64,000 nt of DNA from positions 1-64,000 of the forward strand of contig NW_027183775.1 of assembly GCF_041296385.1 (NCBI RefSeq), in the 5' to 3' direction. Under the pieces are notes generated by a model that searched no databases, was not told where the DNA came from, and worked only from the letters and a program-made list of their open reading frames with translations. Positions 1 through 12,100 of this stretch are shown one piece after another (the first letter of the stretch is position 1; every line of letters begins with the position of its first letter). This stretch comes from Aphelocoma coerulescens. Lineage: Eukaryota; Chordata; Aves; Passeriformes; Corvidae. Both the position numbers and the translations under genes were made by a program.

Positions 1-21
1 CATCCCTTTTTTTTTTTTTTT

Positions 22-27
22 CCCCAG
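22..27 (+). other. 3' splice site before exon 1
   Basis: A pyrimidine tract of about 15 T bases followed by CCCCAG precedes the start-codon exon. The tract and AG are seen directly; use as an acceptor is inferred. Confidence 0.55.
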
Positions 28-142
28 GAAAAATTCCTTTCTCCTCCCAAGAAATCTCCAACCTTTGAAAATTCCCATTTTTCCACCTCCAAAACCTCTG
101 GAATTCCACCCCAAAAAATGTCCAGGAAGCAACAACCCAAAG
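28..142 (+). CDS. SPATS2: Exon 1 (left): 5' UTR tail and start codon
   Basis: ATG at 118 opens MSRKQQPK and is followed by one base of a split Asp codon, then the donor GTAGGA at 143. The octapeptide matches the known SPATS2 N-terminus closely. A long T-run ending in CCCCAG at 22-27 looks like a strong acceptor, so the exon probably begins at 28, with 28-117 as 5' UTR and coding only from 118. A non-coding first exon and the promoter would then lie upstream of the window. Confidence 0.82.
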
Positions 143-3100
143 GTAGGAGCTGCCAGAGCTGCCAAAATCCCGGGATTTGACCCCAAAAACCCCGAGCCGG
201 AGCTGCTGATCCCGGAGATTTTAATTGGGAACGGCAGCTGGAGCTGCCAATTCCCGGGATTGTTAATTGGGAAAGGGTTAATTGGGAAAGGGTTAATTGG
301 GAAAGGGTTAATTGGGATGGCTGCCGCCGTTCCCTGGGAATTCTCAGCCCTGACAGGAATGGAAATGGGGGGGGAAAGGAGGGAAAAATGGGGTGGAAAA
401 GGGGAAATTTGGGGGTTTTGGGGGGTTTTCACTGGGATTTCTGGGGGGTTTTGGGGTTTTTTTGGGGTTTTTTTGGGGATTTTTGGGGATTTTTCCTGGG
501 ATTTCAGGGGTTTTTTGGGTTTTTTTTGGGGATTTTCAGGGGGGTTTTGGGGATTTTCAGGGGGGTTTGGGGGTTTTTTGGGGATTTTTCCTGGGATTCC
601 AGGGGTTTTTTGGGGATTTTTGGGGATTTTCCCTGGGATTTCTGGGGGGTTTTGGGGTTTTTTTTGGCGTTTTTTTGGGGATTTTCAGGGGGGTTTTGGG
701 GATTTTTGGGGATTTTCCCTGGGATTCCAGGGGGTTTTGGGGATTTTGGGGGATTTTCCCTGCGGTTTCAGGGGTTTTTTGGGGATTTTCAGGGGGGTTT
801 TGGGGTTTTTTGGGGATTTTTCCTGGGATTTTAGGGTTTTTTTGGGGATTTTCCCTGGGATTTCAGGGGCTTTTTGGGGTTTTGGGGGAATTTCCCTGGG
901 ATTCCAGGGTTTTTTTGGGGTTTTTTGGGGATTTTCAGGGGGGTTCTGGGGATTTTGGGGGATTTTCCCTGGGATTTCAGGGGTTTTTGGGGATTTTCCT
1001 TGGGATTCCAGGGAGTTTTGGGGTTTTTGGGGGATTTTTCCTGGGATTCCAGGGGTTTTTTGGGGATTTTCAGGGGGGTTTTGGGGATTTTTGGGGAATT
1101 TCCCTGGGATTTCAGGGGCTTTTTGGGGTTTTGGGGGAATTTCCCTGGGATTTCAGGGTTTTTTGGGGATTTTCAGGGGTTTTTTGGGGGATTTTTGGGG
1201 ATTTTTCCTGGGATTCCAGGGGTTTTTTGGGGATTTTCAGGGGGGTTTTGGGGTTTTTTGGGGATTTTCCCTGGGATTCCAGGGGGTTTTGGGGTTTTTG
1301 GGGGATTTTCAGGGTTTTTTTGGGGATTTTGGGGGAATTTCCCTGGGATTCCAAGGGGTTTTGGGGATTTTCCCTGGGATTTCAGGGGTTTTTTGGGGTT
1401 TTGGGGGGATTTTCAGGGTTTTTTGGGGATTTTTGGGAATTTTCCCTGGGATTTCAGGGGCTTTTTGGGGTTTTGGGGGAATTTCCCTGGGATTCCAGGA
1501 TTTTTTTGGGGTTTTTTGGGGATTTTCAGGGGGGTTCTGGGGATTTTGGGGGATTTTCCCTGGGATTTCAGGGGTTTTTGGGGATTTTTGGGGATTTTCA
1601 GGGGTTTTTGGGGATTTTCCTTGGGATTTCAGGGGTTTTTTGGGGATTTTGGGGATTTTCCCTGGGATTCCAGGGGTTTTTGGGAATTTTCCTTGGGATT
1701 CCAGGGGTTTTTTGGGGATTTTTGGGGATTTTCAGGGGTTTTTGGGAATTTTCCTTGGGATTCCAGGGGTTTTTTGGGGATTTTTGGGGATTTTCCTTGG
1801 GATTTCAGGACGTTTTTGGGGTTTTTCCCTGGGATTCCAGGGGGTTTTGGGTTTTTTTGGGAATTTTCCCTGAGATTCCAGGGGGTTTTGGGGATTTTTG
1901 GGGATTTTCCTTGGGATTCCAGGGTTTTTTTGGGATTTTTGGGGATTTTCCCTGGGATTCCAGGGGTTTTTTGGGGGTTTTGGGGATTTTCAGGGGTTTT
2001 TGGGGATTTTCCTTGGGATTCCAGGGTTTTTTTGGGGTTTTTTTGGGTTTTTTTTGGGATTGGTTCTCCCAGGGAAGGTTTGATCCCGATCAGGAATAAA
2101 AAACAGGGGGAGAAAAGGTGGAAAAAGAAGAGAAAAAAAGCTGGAAAAGGGAGGAAAAAAAGCCCAAAAATGGAAGGAAAAGGAGAATTCCGAGCCCAAA
2201 TTTGGGAATTTTGGGAATCCCAAGAAAAGCAGGAATCCCCCCTGAGCTCCCAGGACTTTTTTTTGGGATCAATCCTCCCCCACCTCTCTCGTTCTCCCAC
2301 AAAATCCAAGAATTCCATGGAAAAAAGAAAAAAAAAAAAAAAACAACCCCTTGGAGTTGGAAAAATCGATCCCAAAATTCCCCAAAAACCTCGGATTTTT
2401 CCTTGGATTTCCCCTTTTTTTGGGGTGGTTTTTCCTGCTGGAAATGGGGATTTTTAGGGTTTTTTTTTGGTAGGATTTCAGCTGTGGGAGGATTTCCTTG
2501 GAATGTTAATTCCAGAGGGTGTTTGGAGAGGGGGGAGGGGCCTCGTTTGTCTTTATTTGCCTTTAATTAACGGCGGAGCCGCAATTCCCGCCTGGAAAAG
2601 GGGGGGAAAAAATGGGATTTTGGGGGGGAAAATGGGGATTTTGGGGGGGAAAATGGGATTTTGGGAGAAGAAAAGGGATTTGGGGGGGGAAATGTGGGAT
2701 TTTGGGGGGAAAAAATGGGATTTTGGGAGAAAAAAGTGGGATTTTGGGTGGAAAATGTGGGATTTTTTAGGAAAAAAATGGGATTTTGGGGGGGAGAAAG
2801 GGGAAAAAATGGGGTAAAATGTGGGATTTTGGGGGTAAAATGGGATTTGGGGAGAATAAAAGGGATTTGGGGGGGGAAATGGGATTTTGGGGGGGGAAAT
2901 GTGGGATTTTGGGAGGAAAAAATGGGATTTTGGGGGGAAAATGTGGGATTTGGGGAGAAAAACGGGGGATTTGGGGGGAAAAATGGGATTTTGGGTGGGA
3001 AATGTGGGATTTTTTAGGAAAAAAAAGGGATTTTGGGGGGGAAAAAGGGGAAAAATGGGGTAAAATGTGGGATTTTGGGAGAAAGAAAGGGATTTTGGGA

Positions 3101-6100
3101 GGAAATGTGGGATTTTGGGGGGAAAAAAGGGATTTTGGGGGGAAAATAGGAAAAAATGGGGGGGAAATGTGGGATTTTGGGAGGAAAAAAAGGGATTTGG
3201 GGTCAAAAATGTGGGATTTGGGGGGAAAAAATGGGATTTTGGGGGAAAATGTGGGATTTTGGGAGGAAAATGGGGGATTTTGGGGGGAAAAAAGATTTTG
3301 TGGGGAAAATGTGGAATTTGGGGGGAAAAAATGGGGGAAAATGTGGGATTTTGGGGGGAAAATGTGGGATTTTGGGAGAAAAAAAGGGATTTTGGGGGGA
3401 AAAAATGGGATTTTGGGTGGGAAAATTGGGATTGTGGGGGGAAAATGTGGGGTTTGGGTGGAAAAACCTCAGGAAATTGGGGGAAAATGTGGGATTTTTT
3501 TAGGAAAAGCTGGGAAATTTTCCATGAATGAAACCTGGAATGGCTCCAAAATCCTCTGGAGTCGCTAAAAAAAAATCCTGGAATTGCTCCAGAAATCCCT
3601 GGAATTGCTCCCAAAAAAAATCCCCTGGAATGGCTCCAAATCCCTGGAATTTCTCGGAAAAAAACCCCTGGAATTGTTCCCAAAAAATTCCCTGGAATTG
3701 CCCCAGAAAAGGCAAAAAAATCTTGGAATTGCTCCAGAAATATTCCTGGAATTGTGCCAGAAAAAATCCTGGAATGGCTCCAGAAAATTCCCCTGGAATT
3801 GCCCCAAAAAAATCCTGGAATTATCCAAAAAAATCCCCTGGAATTGCCCCCAAAAAATCCAAAAAAATCCTGGAATTGCCCCAAAAAAATCCTGGAATTG
3901 CTCCCAAAAATCCCCTGGAATTTCTCAGAAAAAAACCCTGGAATTGCCCCAAAATCCCTGGAATTTACCCCAAAAAAATCCTGGAATTGCTCCAAAAATC
4001 CTTGGAATTGCTCCAAAAAAAAAATCCAAAAAATCCTGGAATTGCTCCAGAAATATCCTGGAATGGCTCCAGAAAATTCCCCTGGAATTGCCCCCAAAAA
4101 ATCCAAAAAAATCCTGGAATTTCTCAGAAAAAAAATGCTGGAATTGCCCCAAAAATCCTTGGAATTGCTCCAAAAAAATTCCAAAAAATTCCAAAAAATC
4201 CTGGAATTGCCCCCAAATCCCTGGAATTGGGGGGGCCCTTCCCGGGGGAATTCCAGGGGGAATTTTGGGATGAGGAACTCCCGGGCCAGGGGGATCCGGG
4301 AATTCCAGGATGGGACGGGAATTCCGGGAGGTTCCGGAGGGAATTTTGGGATTTGGGAATTCTGGGGTTGGACAGGGAATTTTGGGGGGATTTGGGAAGG
4401 GAATTTGGGGGATTTTGAGGGGATTTTTTGGGATTTAGGAGGGAATTTGGGCGATTGGAGAGGGAATTTTGGGAATTTTGGGAATATTTGGGATTGAATT
4501 TCCCTGCACACGGAATTCCGGGGGGCTCGGAGGCCGCGGGGTCGGAATTCCGAAGGGGAATTCCCAACATTCCAGGGATGAAATTCCCAACATTCCAGGG
4601 GGGAATTCCCAACATTCCAGGGGGGAATTCCCAACATTCCAAGGGCTGAAATTCCCGAAATTCTGGAGGAATTCCCAACATTCCAAAGAGCAATTCCCAC
4701 CATTCCACAGGGGAATTCCCAACATTCCACAGGGGAATTCCCAACATTCCAAGGGCTGAAATTCCCGCCATTCCAAAGGATAAAATTCCCAACATTCCAA
4801 GCCGGAATTCCCGCCATTCCAAGGGCTGAAATTCCCAAAATTCTGGAGGAATTCCCGCCATTCCAAAGGCTGAAATTCCCAACATTCCAGGGCTGAAATT
4901 CCCGAAATTCTGGAGGAATTCCTGGAATTCCAAAGGCTGAAATTCCCACCATTCCAAGGCTGAAATTCCCAACATTCCAAACCAGAATTCCCGGAATTCT
5001 GGAGGAATTCCCACCATTCCAAGGGCTGAAATTCCCGGAATTCTGGAGGAATTCCCACCATTCCAAGGGCTGAAATTCCCGGAATTCTGGAGGAATTCCC
5101 ACCATTCCAAGGCTGAAATTCCCACCATTCCAAGGGCTGTAATTCCCGGAATTCTGGAGGAATTCCCAACATTCCAAAGGGGAATTCCCAACATTCCAGA
5201 GGGGAATTCCCGCCATTCCAAAGGCTGAAATTCCCGGAATTCTGGAGGAATTCCCACCATTCCAAGGGCTGAAATTCCCGGAATTCTGGAGGAATTCCTG
5301 GAATTCCAAGGGCTGAAATTCCCAACATTCCAAAGGATGAAATTCCTGAAATTCTGGGGGAATTCCCAACATTCCAGGGGATGAAATTCCCAACATTCCA
5401 AAGAGGAATTTCCCAACATTCCAAGGGGAATTTCCCAACATTCCAGGAGGGAATTCCCAGCATTCCAAAGGCTGAAATTCCCGAAATTCTGGAGGAATTC
5501 CCACCATTCCAAAGGCTGAAATTCCCAACATTCCAAAGGGGAATTCCCAGCATTCCAAAGGATGAAATTCCCGCCATTCCAAAGGGGAATTCCCAACATT
5601 CCAGGGGCTGAAATTCTGGAGGAATTCCCGGAATTCCAAGGGCTGAAATTCCCGCCATTCCAAAGGATGAAATTCCCAACATTCCAAAGGCTGAAATTCC
5701 TGAAATTCTGGGGGAATTCCCAATATTCCAAGGGATGAAATTCCCGCCATTCCAAGGCTGAAATTCCCGGAATTCTGGAGGAATTCCCGCCATTCCAAAG
5801 GGGAATTCCCGCCATTCCAAAGGATGAAATTCTCGAAATTCTGGAGGAATTCCCGCCATTCCAAAGGCTGAAATTCCCAACATTCCAAAGGCTGAAATTC
5901 CCAAAATTCTGGAGGAATTCCCACCATTCCAAGGCTGAAATTCCCAACATTCCAAGGCTGAAATTCCCACCATTCCAGGGCTGAAATTCCCAGAATTCTG
6001 GAGGAATTCCCACCATTCCAAAGGCTGAAATTCCCGGAATTCTGGAGGAATTCCCAACATTCCAAGGCTGAAATTCCCACCATTCCAAGGCTGAAATTCC

Positions 6101-9100
6101 CGGAATTCTGGAGGAATTCCCACCATTCCAAAGGCTGAAATTCCTGAAATTCTGGGGGAATTCCCAATATTCCAAGGGATGAAATTCCCGCCATTCCAAA
6201 GGCTGAAATTCCCAGAATTCTGGAGGAATTCCCGCCATTCCAAGGGCTGAAATTCCCAACATTCCAAGCCAGAATTCCCGAAATTCTGGAGGAATTCCCG
6301 CCATTCCAAAGGCTGAAATTCCCACCATTCCAGGGCTGAAATTCCCAAAATTCTGGAGGAATTCCCACCATTCCAGGGCTGAAATTCCCGGAATTCTGGA
6401 GGAATTCCCAACATTCCAAAGGCTGAAATTCCCGAAATTCTGGAGGAATTCCCAACATTCCAAAGGCTGAAATTCCCAACATTCCAAAGGATGAAATTCC
6501 CAACATTCTAAAGGCTGAAATTCCCGAAATTCTGGAGGAATTCCCGCCATTCCAAGGCTGAAATTCCCAAAATTCTGGAGGAATTCCCACCATTCCAAAG
6601 GCTGAAATTCCCACCATTCCAAGGCTGAAATTCCCAAAATTCTGGAGGAATTCCCACCATTCCAAGGGCTGAAATTCCCGGAATTCTGGAGGAATTCCCG
6701 CCATTCCAAAGGCTGAAATTCCCAAAATTCTGGAGGAATTCCCGCCATTCCAAAGGATGAAATTCTCGAAATTCTGGGGGAATTCCTGCCATTCCAAAGG
6801 CTGAAATTCCCAAAATTCTGGAGGAATTCCCGCCATTCCAAAGGATGAAATTCTCGAAATTCTGGGGGAATTCCTGCCATTCCAAAGGATGAAATTCCCG
6901 CCATTCCAAAGGGGAATTCCCAACATTCCAGGGGCTGAAATTCTGGAGGAATTCCCGGAATTCCAAGGGCTGAAATTCCCGCCATTCCAAAGGATGAAAT
7001 TCCCAACAATCCAAGCCGGAATTCCCGCCATTCCAAGGGCTGAAATTCCCAAAATTCTGGAGGAATTCCCACCATTCCAGGGCTGAAATTCCCAACATTC
7101 CAAAGGCTGAAATTCCCAAAATTCTGGAGGAATTCCCGCCATTCCAAGGCTGAAATTCCCAACATTCTGGAGGAATTCCCACCATTCCAAGGGCTGAAAT
7201 TCCCGAAATTCTGGAGGAATTCCCACCATTCCAAGGCTGAAATTCCCAAAATTCTGGAGGAATTCCCACCATTCCAGGGCTGAAATTCCCGGAATTCTGG
7301 AGGAATTCCCGCCATTCCAAGGGCTGAAATTCCCGGAATTCTGGAGGAATTCCCGCCATTCCAAGGCTGAAATTCCCGGAATTCTGGAGGAATTCCCGCC
7401 ATTCCAAGGCTGAAATTCCCGGAATTCTGGAGGAATTCCCACCATTCCAAGGGCTGAAATTCCCGGAATTCTGGAGGAATTCCCGCCATTCCAAGGCTGA
7501 AATTCCCGGAATTCTGGAGGAATTCCCGCCATCCCAAGGGCTGAAATTCCTGGAATTCTGGAGGAATTCCCGCCATTCCAAGGGCTGAAATTCCCGGAAT
7601 TCTGGAGGAATTCCCGCCATTCCAAAGGCTGAAATTCCCGGAATTCTGGAGGAATTCCCAACATTCCAAAGGCTGAAATTCCCAAAATTCTGGAGGAATT
7701 CCCACCATTCCAAGGGCTGAAATTCCCAACATTCCAAGCCAGAAGTCCTGAAATTCTGGAGGAATTCCCGCCATTCCAAAGGCTGAAATTCCCGCCATTC
7801 CAAGGGCTGAAATTCCCAAAATTCTGGAGGAATTCCCGCCATTCCAAAGGCTGAAATTCCCAAAATTCTGGAGGAATTCCCACCATTCCAAAGGCTGAAA
7901 TTCCCGGAATTCTGGAGGAATTCCCGCCATTCCAAAGGCTGAAATTCCCAGAATTCTGGAGGAATTCCCGCCATTCCAAGGGCTGAAATTCCCAACATTC
8001 CAAGCCAGAATTCCCGAAATTCTGGAGGAATTCCCACCATTCCAGGGCTGAAATTCCCAACATTCCAAAGGCTGAAATTCCCACCATTCCAAGGCTGAAA
8101 TTCCCGAAATTCTGGAGGAATTCCCACCATTCCAAAGGCTGAAATTCCCAACATTCCAAAGGCTGAAATTCCCACCATTCCAGGGCTGAAATTCCCAAAA
8201 TTCTGGAGGAATTCCCACCATTCCAAGGCTGAAATTCCCGGAATTCTGGAGGAATTCCCGCCATTCCAAAGGCTGAAATTCCCAACATTCCAAGGCTGAA
8301 ATTCCCGCCATTCCAAAGGCTGAAATTCCCAAAATTCTGGAGGAATTCCCGCCATTCCAAGGCTGAAATTCCCAACATTCTGGAGGAATTCCCACCATTC
8401 CAAGGGGTGAAATTCCCGAAATTCTGGAGGAATTCCCAACATTCCAAGGCTGAAATTCCGGCTGCTTTTCCCGCAGATCCCTCGGGGTTGGTGCTCGACC
8501 TTCGCTCCGGGGCCGTTCGCGCCCAGGGCGGCGCCGCCGAGAACATGAAGGAAAAGGTGCCCTGCCCGCAATTCCCGGAATTCCCGCAATTCCCACAATT
8601 CCCGCAATTCCCGCAATTCCCGGGTCCCCAGCAGTCCCCAGTTTTCCTAGAATTCCCTGATTTTTTTCCCAGTTTCCCCCATGCCCTTTCCCAGTTTTTC
8701 CCGGGGTTTTTCCCACTTTCCCCCGTGCCCTTTCCCAGTTTTCCCCATGCCTTTGCCCAGTTTTTCCCATTACTTTTCCCAGTTTCCCCCGTGCCCTTTC
8801 CCAGTTTTCCCCATTACTTTTCCCAGTTTCCCCCATGCCTTTTCCCAGTTTCCCCCGTGCCCTTTCCCAGTTTCCCCATTACTTTTCCCAGTTTCCCCGT
8901 GCCCCTTCCCGGTTTCCCCATGCCCTTTCCCAGTTTTCCCCGTGCCCTTTCCCAGTTTCCCCATTACTTTTCCCAGTTTCCCCCGTGCCCTTTCCCAGTT
9001 TTCCCCGTGCCCTTTCCCAGTTTCCCCATTACTTTTCCCAGTTTCCCCCGTGCCCTTTCCCAGTTTTCCCCGTGCCCTTTCCCAGTTTCCCCGTGCCCTT

Positions 9101-12100
9101 TCCCAGTTTCCCCGTGCCCTTTCCCAGTTTTCCCCATGCCCTTTCCCAGTTTCCCCGTGCCCTTTCCCAGTTTCCCCCGTGCCCTTTCCCAGTTTTTCCC
9201 GGGATTTTTCCCAGTTTTCCCCGGGGTTTTTCCCAGTTTTCCCCGGGGTTTTTCCCAGTTTCCCCATGCCCTTTCCCAGTTTCCCCCGTGCCCTTTCCCA
9301 GTTTCCCCCATGCCCTTTCCCAGTTTCCCCGTGCCCTTTCCCAGTTTTTCCCGGGATTTTTCCCAGTTTTCCCTGGGGTTTTTCCCAGTTTCCCTGTGCC
9401 CTTTCCCAGTTTCCCCCGTGCCCTTTCCCAGTTTTTCCCCGGGGTTTTTCCCCATGCCCTTTCCCAGTTTCCCCGGGGTTTTTCCCAGTTTCCCCCGTGC
9501 CCTTTCCCAGTTTCCCCGTGCCCTTTCCCAGTTTCCCCCGTGCCCTTTCCCAGTTTTCCCCGTGCCCTTTCCCAGTTTCCCCGTGCCCTTTCCCAGTTTC
9601 CCCCATGCCCTTTCCCAGTTTCCCCCGTGCCCTTTCCCAGTTTCCCCCGTGCCCTTTCCCAGTTTCCCCCGTGCCCTTTCCCAGTTTGCCCCGTGCCCTT
9701 TCCCAGTTTCCCCCGTGCCCTTTCCCAGTTTCCCCCGTGCCCTTTCCCAGTTTTCCCCGTGCCCTTTCCCAGTTTTCCCCGTGCCCTTTCCCAGTTTCCC
9801 CCATGCCCTTTCCCAGTTTTCCCCGTGCCCTTTCCCAGTTTCCCCCGTGCCCTTTCCCAGTTTCCCCCGTGCCCTTTCCCAGTTTTTCCCGGGGTTTTTC
9901 CCAGTTTCCCCCGTGCCCTTTCCCAGTTTCCCCGTGCCCTTTCCCAGTTTCCCCCGTGCCCTTTCCCAGTTTTTACCATTACTTTTCCCAGTTTCCCCCG
10001 TGCCCTTTCCCAGTTTCCCCCATGCCCTTTCCCAGTTTCCCCCGTGCCCTTTCCCAGTTTGCCCCGTGCCCTTTTCCCAGTTTCCCCGTGCCCTTTCCCA
10101 GTTTCCCCCATGCCCTTTCCCAGTTTCCCCCATGCCCTTTCCCAGTTTCCCCCGTGCCCTTTCCCAGTTTCCCCCGTGCCCTTTCCCAGTTTCCCCCATG
10201 CCCTTTCCCAGTTTCCCCCATGCCCTTTTCCCAATTTCCCCGTGCCCTTTCCCAGTTTCCCCCGTGCCCTTTCCCAGTTTCCCCCGTGCCCTTTCCCAGT
10301 TTTCCCCATGCCTTTTCCCAGTTTTCCCTGGGGTTTTTCCCAGTTTCCCCCATGCCTTTTCCCAGTTTTCCCTGGGGTTTTTCCCAGTTTCCCACATGCC
10401 TTTTCCCAGTTTCCCCCATGCCTTTTCCCAGTTTCCCCGGGGTTTTTCCCAGTTTCCCCATTACTTTTCCCAGTTTTCCCCCATGCTTTTTCCCGAGGTT
10501 TTTCCCAGTTTTTCCTGGGGTTTTTCCCAGTTTTCCCTGGGATTTTTCCCAGTTTTTCCCGGGGTTTTTCCCCATGCCCTTTCCCAGTTTCCCCCGTGCC
10601 CTTTCCCAGTTTCCCCGTGCCCTTTCCCAGTTTGCCCCGTGCCCTTTCCCAGTTTCCCCCGTGCCCTTTCCCAGTTTCCCCATGCCTTTTCCCAGTTTCC
10701 CCCGTGCCCTTTCCCAGTTTCCCCATGCCTTTTCCCAGTTTTCCCCATGCCTTTTCCCAGTTTTCCCCATGCCTTTTCCCAGTTTCCCCCATGCCTTTTC
10801 CCAGTTTTCCCCGGGGTTTTTCCCAGTTTCCCCATTACTTTTCCCAGTTTTCCCCCATGCTTTTTCCCGAGGTTTTTCCCAGTTTTTCCTGGGGTTTTTC
10901 CCCATGCCCTTTCCCAGTTTCCCCCATGCCCTTTCCCAGTTTCCCCGTGCCCTTTCCCAGTTTCCCCCGTGCCCTTTCCCAGTTTCCCCGTGCCCTTTCC
11001 CAGTTTCCCCCGTGCCCTTTCCCAGTTTCCCCATTACTTTTCCCAGTTTCCCCCGTGCCCTTTCCCAGTTTTCCCCGTGCCCTTTCCCAGTTTGCCCCAT
11101 GCCCTTTCCCAGTTTCCCCCGTGCCCTTTCCCAGTTCTCCCCGTGCCCTTTCCCAGTTTCCCCATTACTTTTCCCAGTTTCCCCGTGCCCTTTCCCAGTT
11201 TCCCCATGCCCTTTCCCAGTTTCCCCCGTGCCCTTTCCCAGTTTCCCCCGTGCCCTTTCCCAGTTTCCCCGTGCCCTTTCCCAGTTCTCCCCGTGCCCTT
11301 TCCCAGTTTCCCCCGTGCCCTTTCCCAGTTTCCCCGTGCCCTTTCCCAGTTTTTCCCCGGGGTTTTTCCCCCGTGCCCTTTCCCAGTTTCCCCGTGCCCT
11401 TTCCCACTTTCCCCCGTGCCCTTTCCCAGTTTCCCCGTGCCCTTTCCCAGTTTCCCCATGCCCTTTCCCAGTTCTCCCCGTGCCCTTTCCCAGTTTCCCC
11501 CGTGCCCTTTCCCAGTTTTCCCCGGGATTTTTCCCAGTTTTTCCCGGGGTTTTTCCCAGTTTTCCCCGGGGTTTTTCCCAGTTTCCCCCATGCCCTTTCC
11601 CAGTTTCCCCCGTGCCCTTTCCCAGTTTCCCCCGTGCCCTTTCCCAGTTTCCCCCATGCCCTTTCCCAGTTTTCCCCGTGCCCTTTCCCAGTTTTCCCCG
11701 TGCCCTTTCCCAGTTTCCCCCATGCCCTTTCCCAGTTTCCCCCATGCCCTTTCCCAGTTTTTCCCCGGGGTTTTTCCCCCGTGCCCTTTCCCAGTTTCCC
11801 CCGTGCCCTTTCCCACTTTCCCCCGTGCCCTTTCCCAGTTTCCCCGTGCCCTTTCCCAGTTTCCCCATGCCCTTTCCCAGTTCTCCCCGTGCCCTTTCCC
11901 AGTTTCCCCCGTGCCCTTTCCCAGTTTTCCCCGGGATTTTTCCCAGTTTTTCCCGGGGTTTTTCCCAGTTTTCCCCGGGGTTTTTCCCAGTTTCCCCCAT
12001 GCCCTTTCCCAGTTTCCCCCGTGCCCTTTCCCAGTTTCCCCCATGCCCTTTCCCAGTTTTCCCCGTGCCCTTTCCCAGTTTTCCCCGTGCCCTTTCCCAG

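Noticed and set aside
2553..8546. 1997-codon open frame on the minus strand (FLQNFGNFSLWNGG-type repeats)
   Set aside because: It is the translation of the 44-bp intron 1 array and runs across exon 2 of SPATS2 on the opposite strand. The same peptide appears in other frames, and there is no codon signature or domain.
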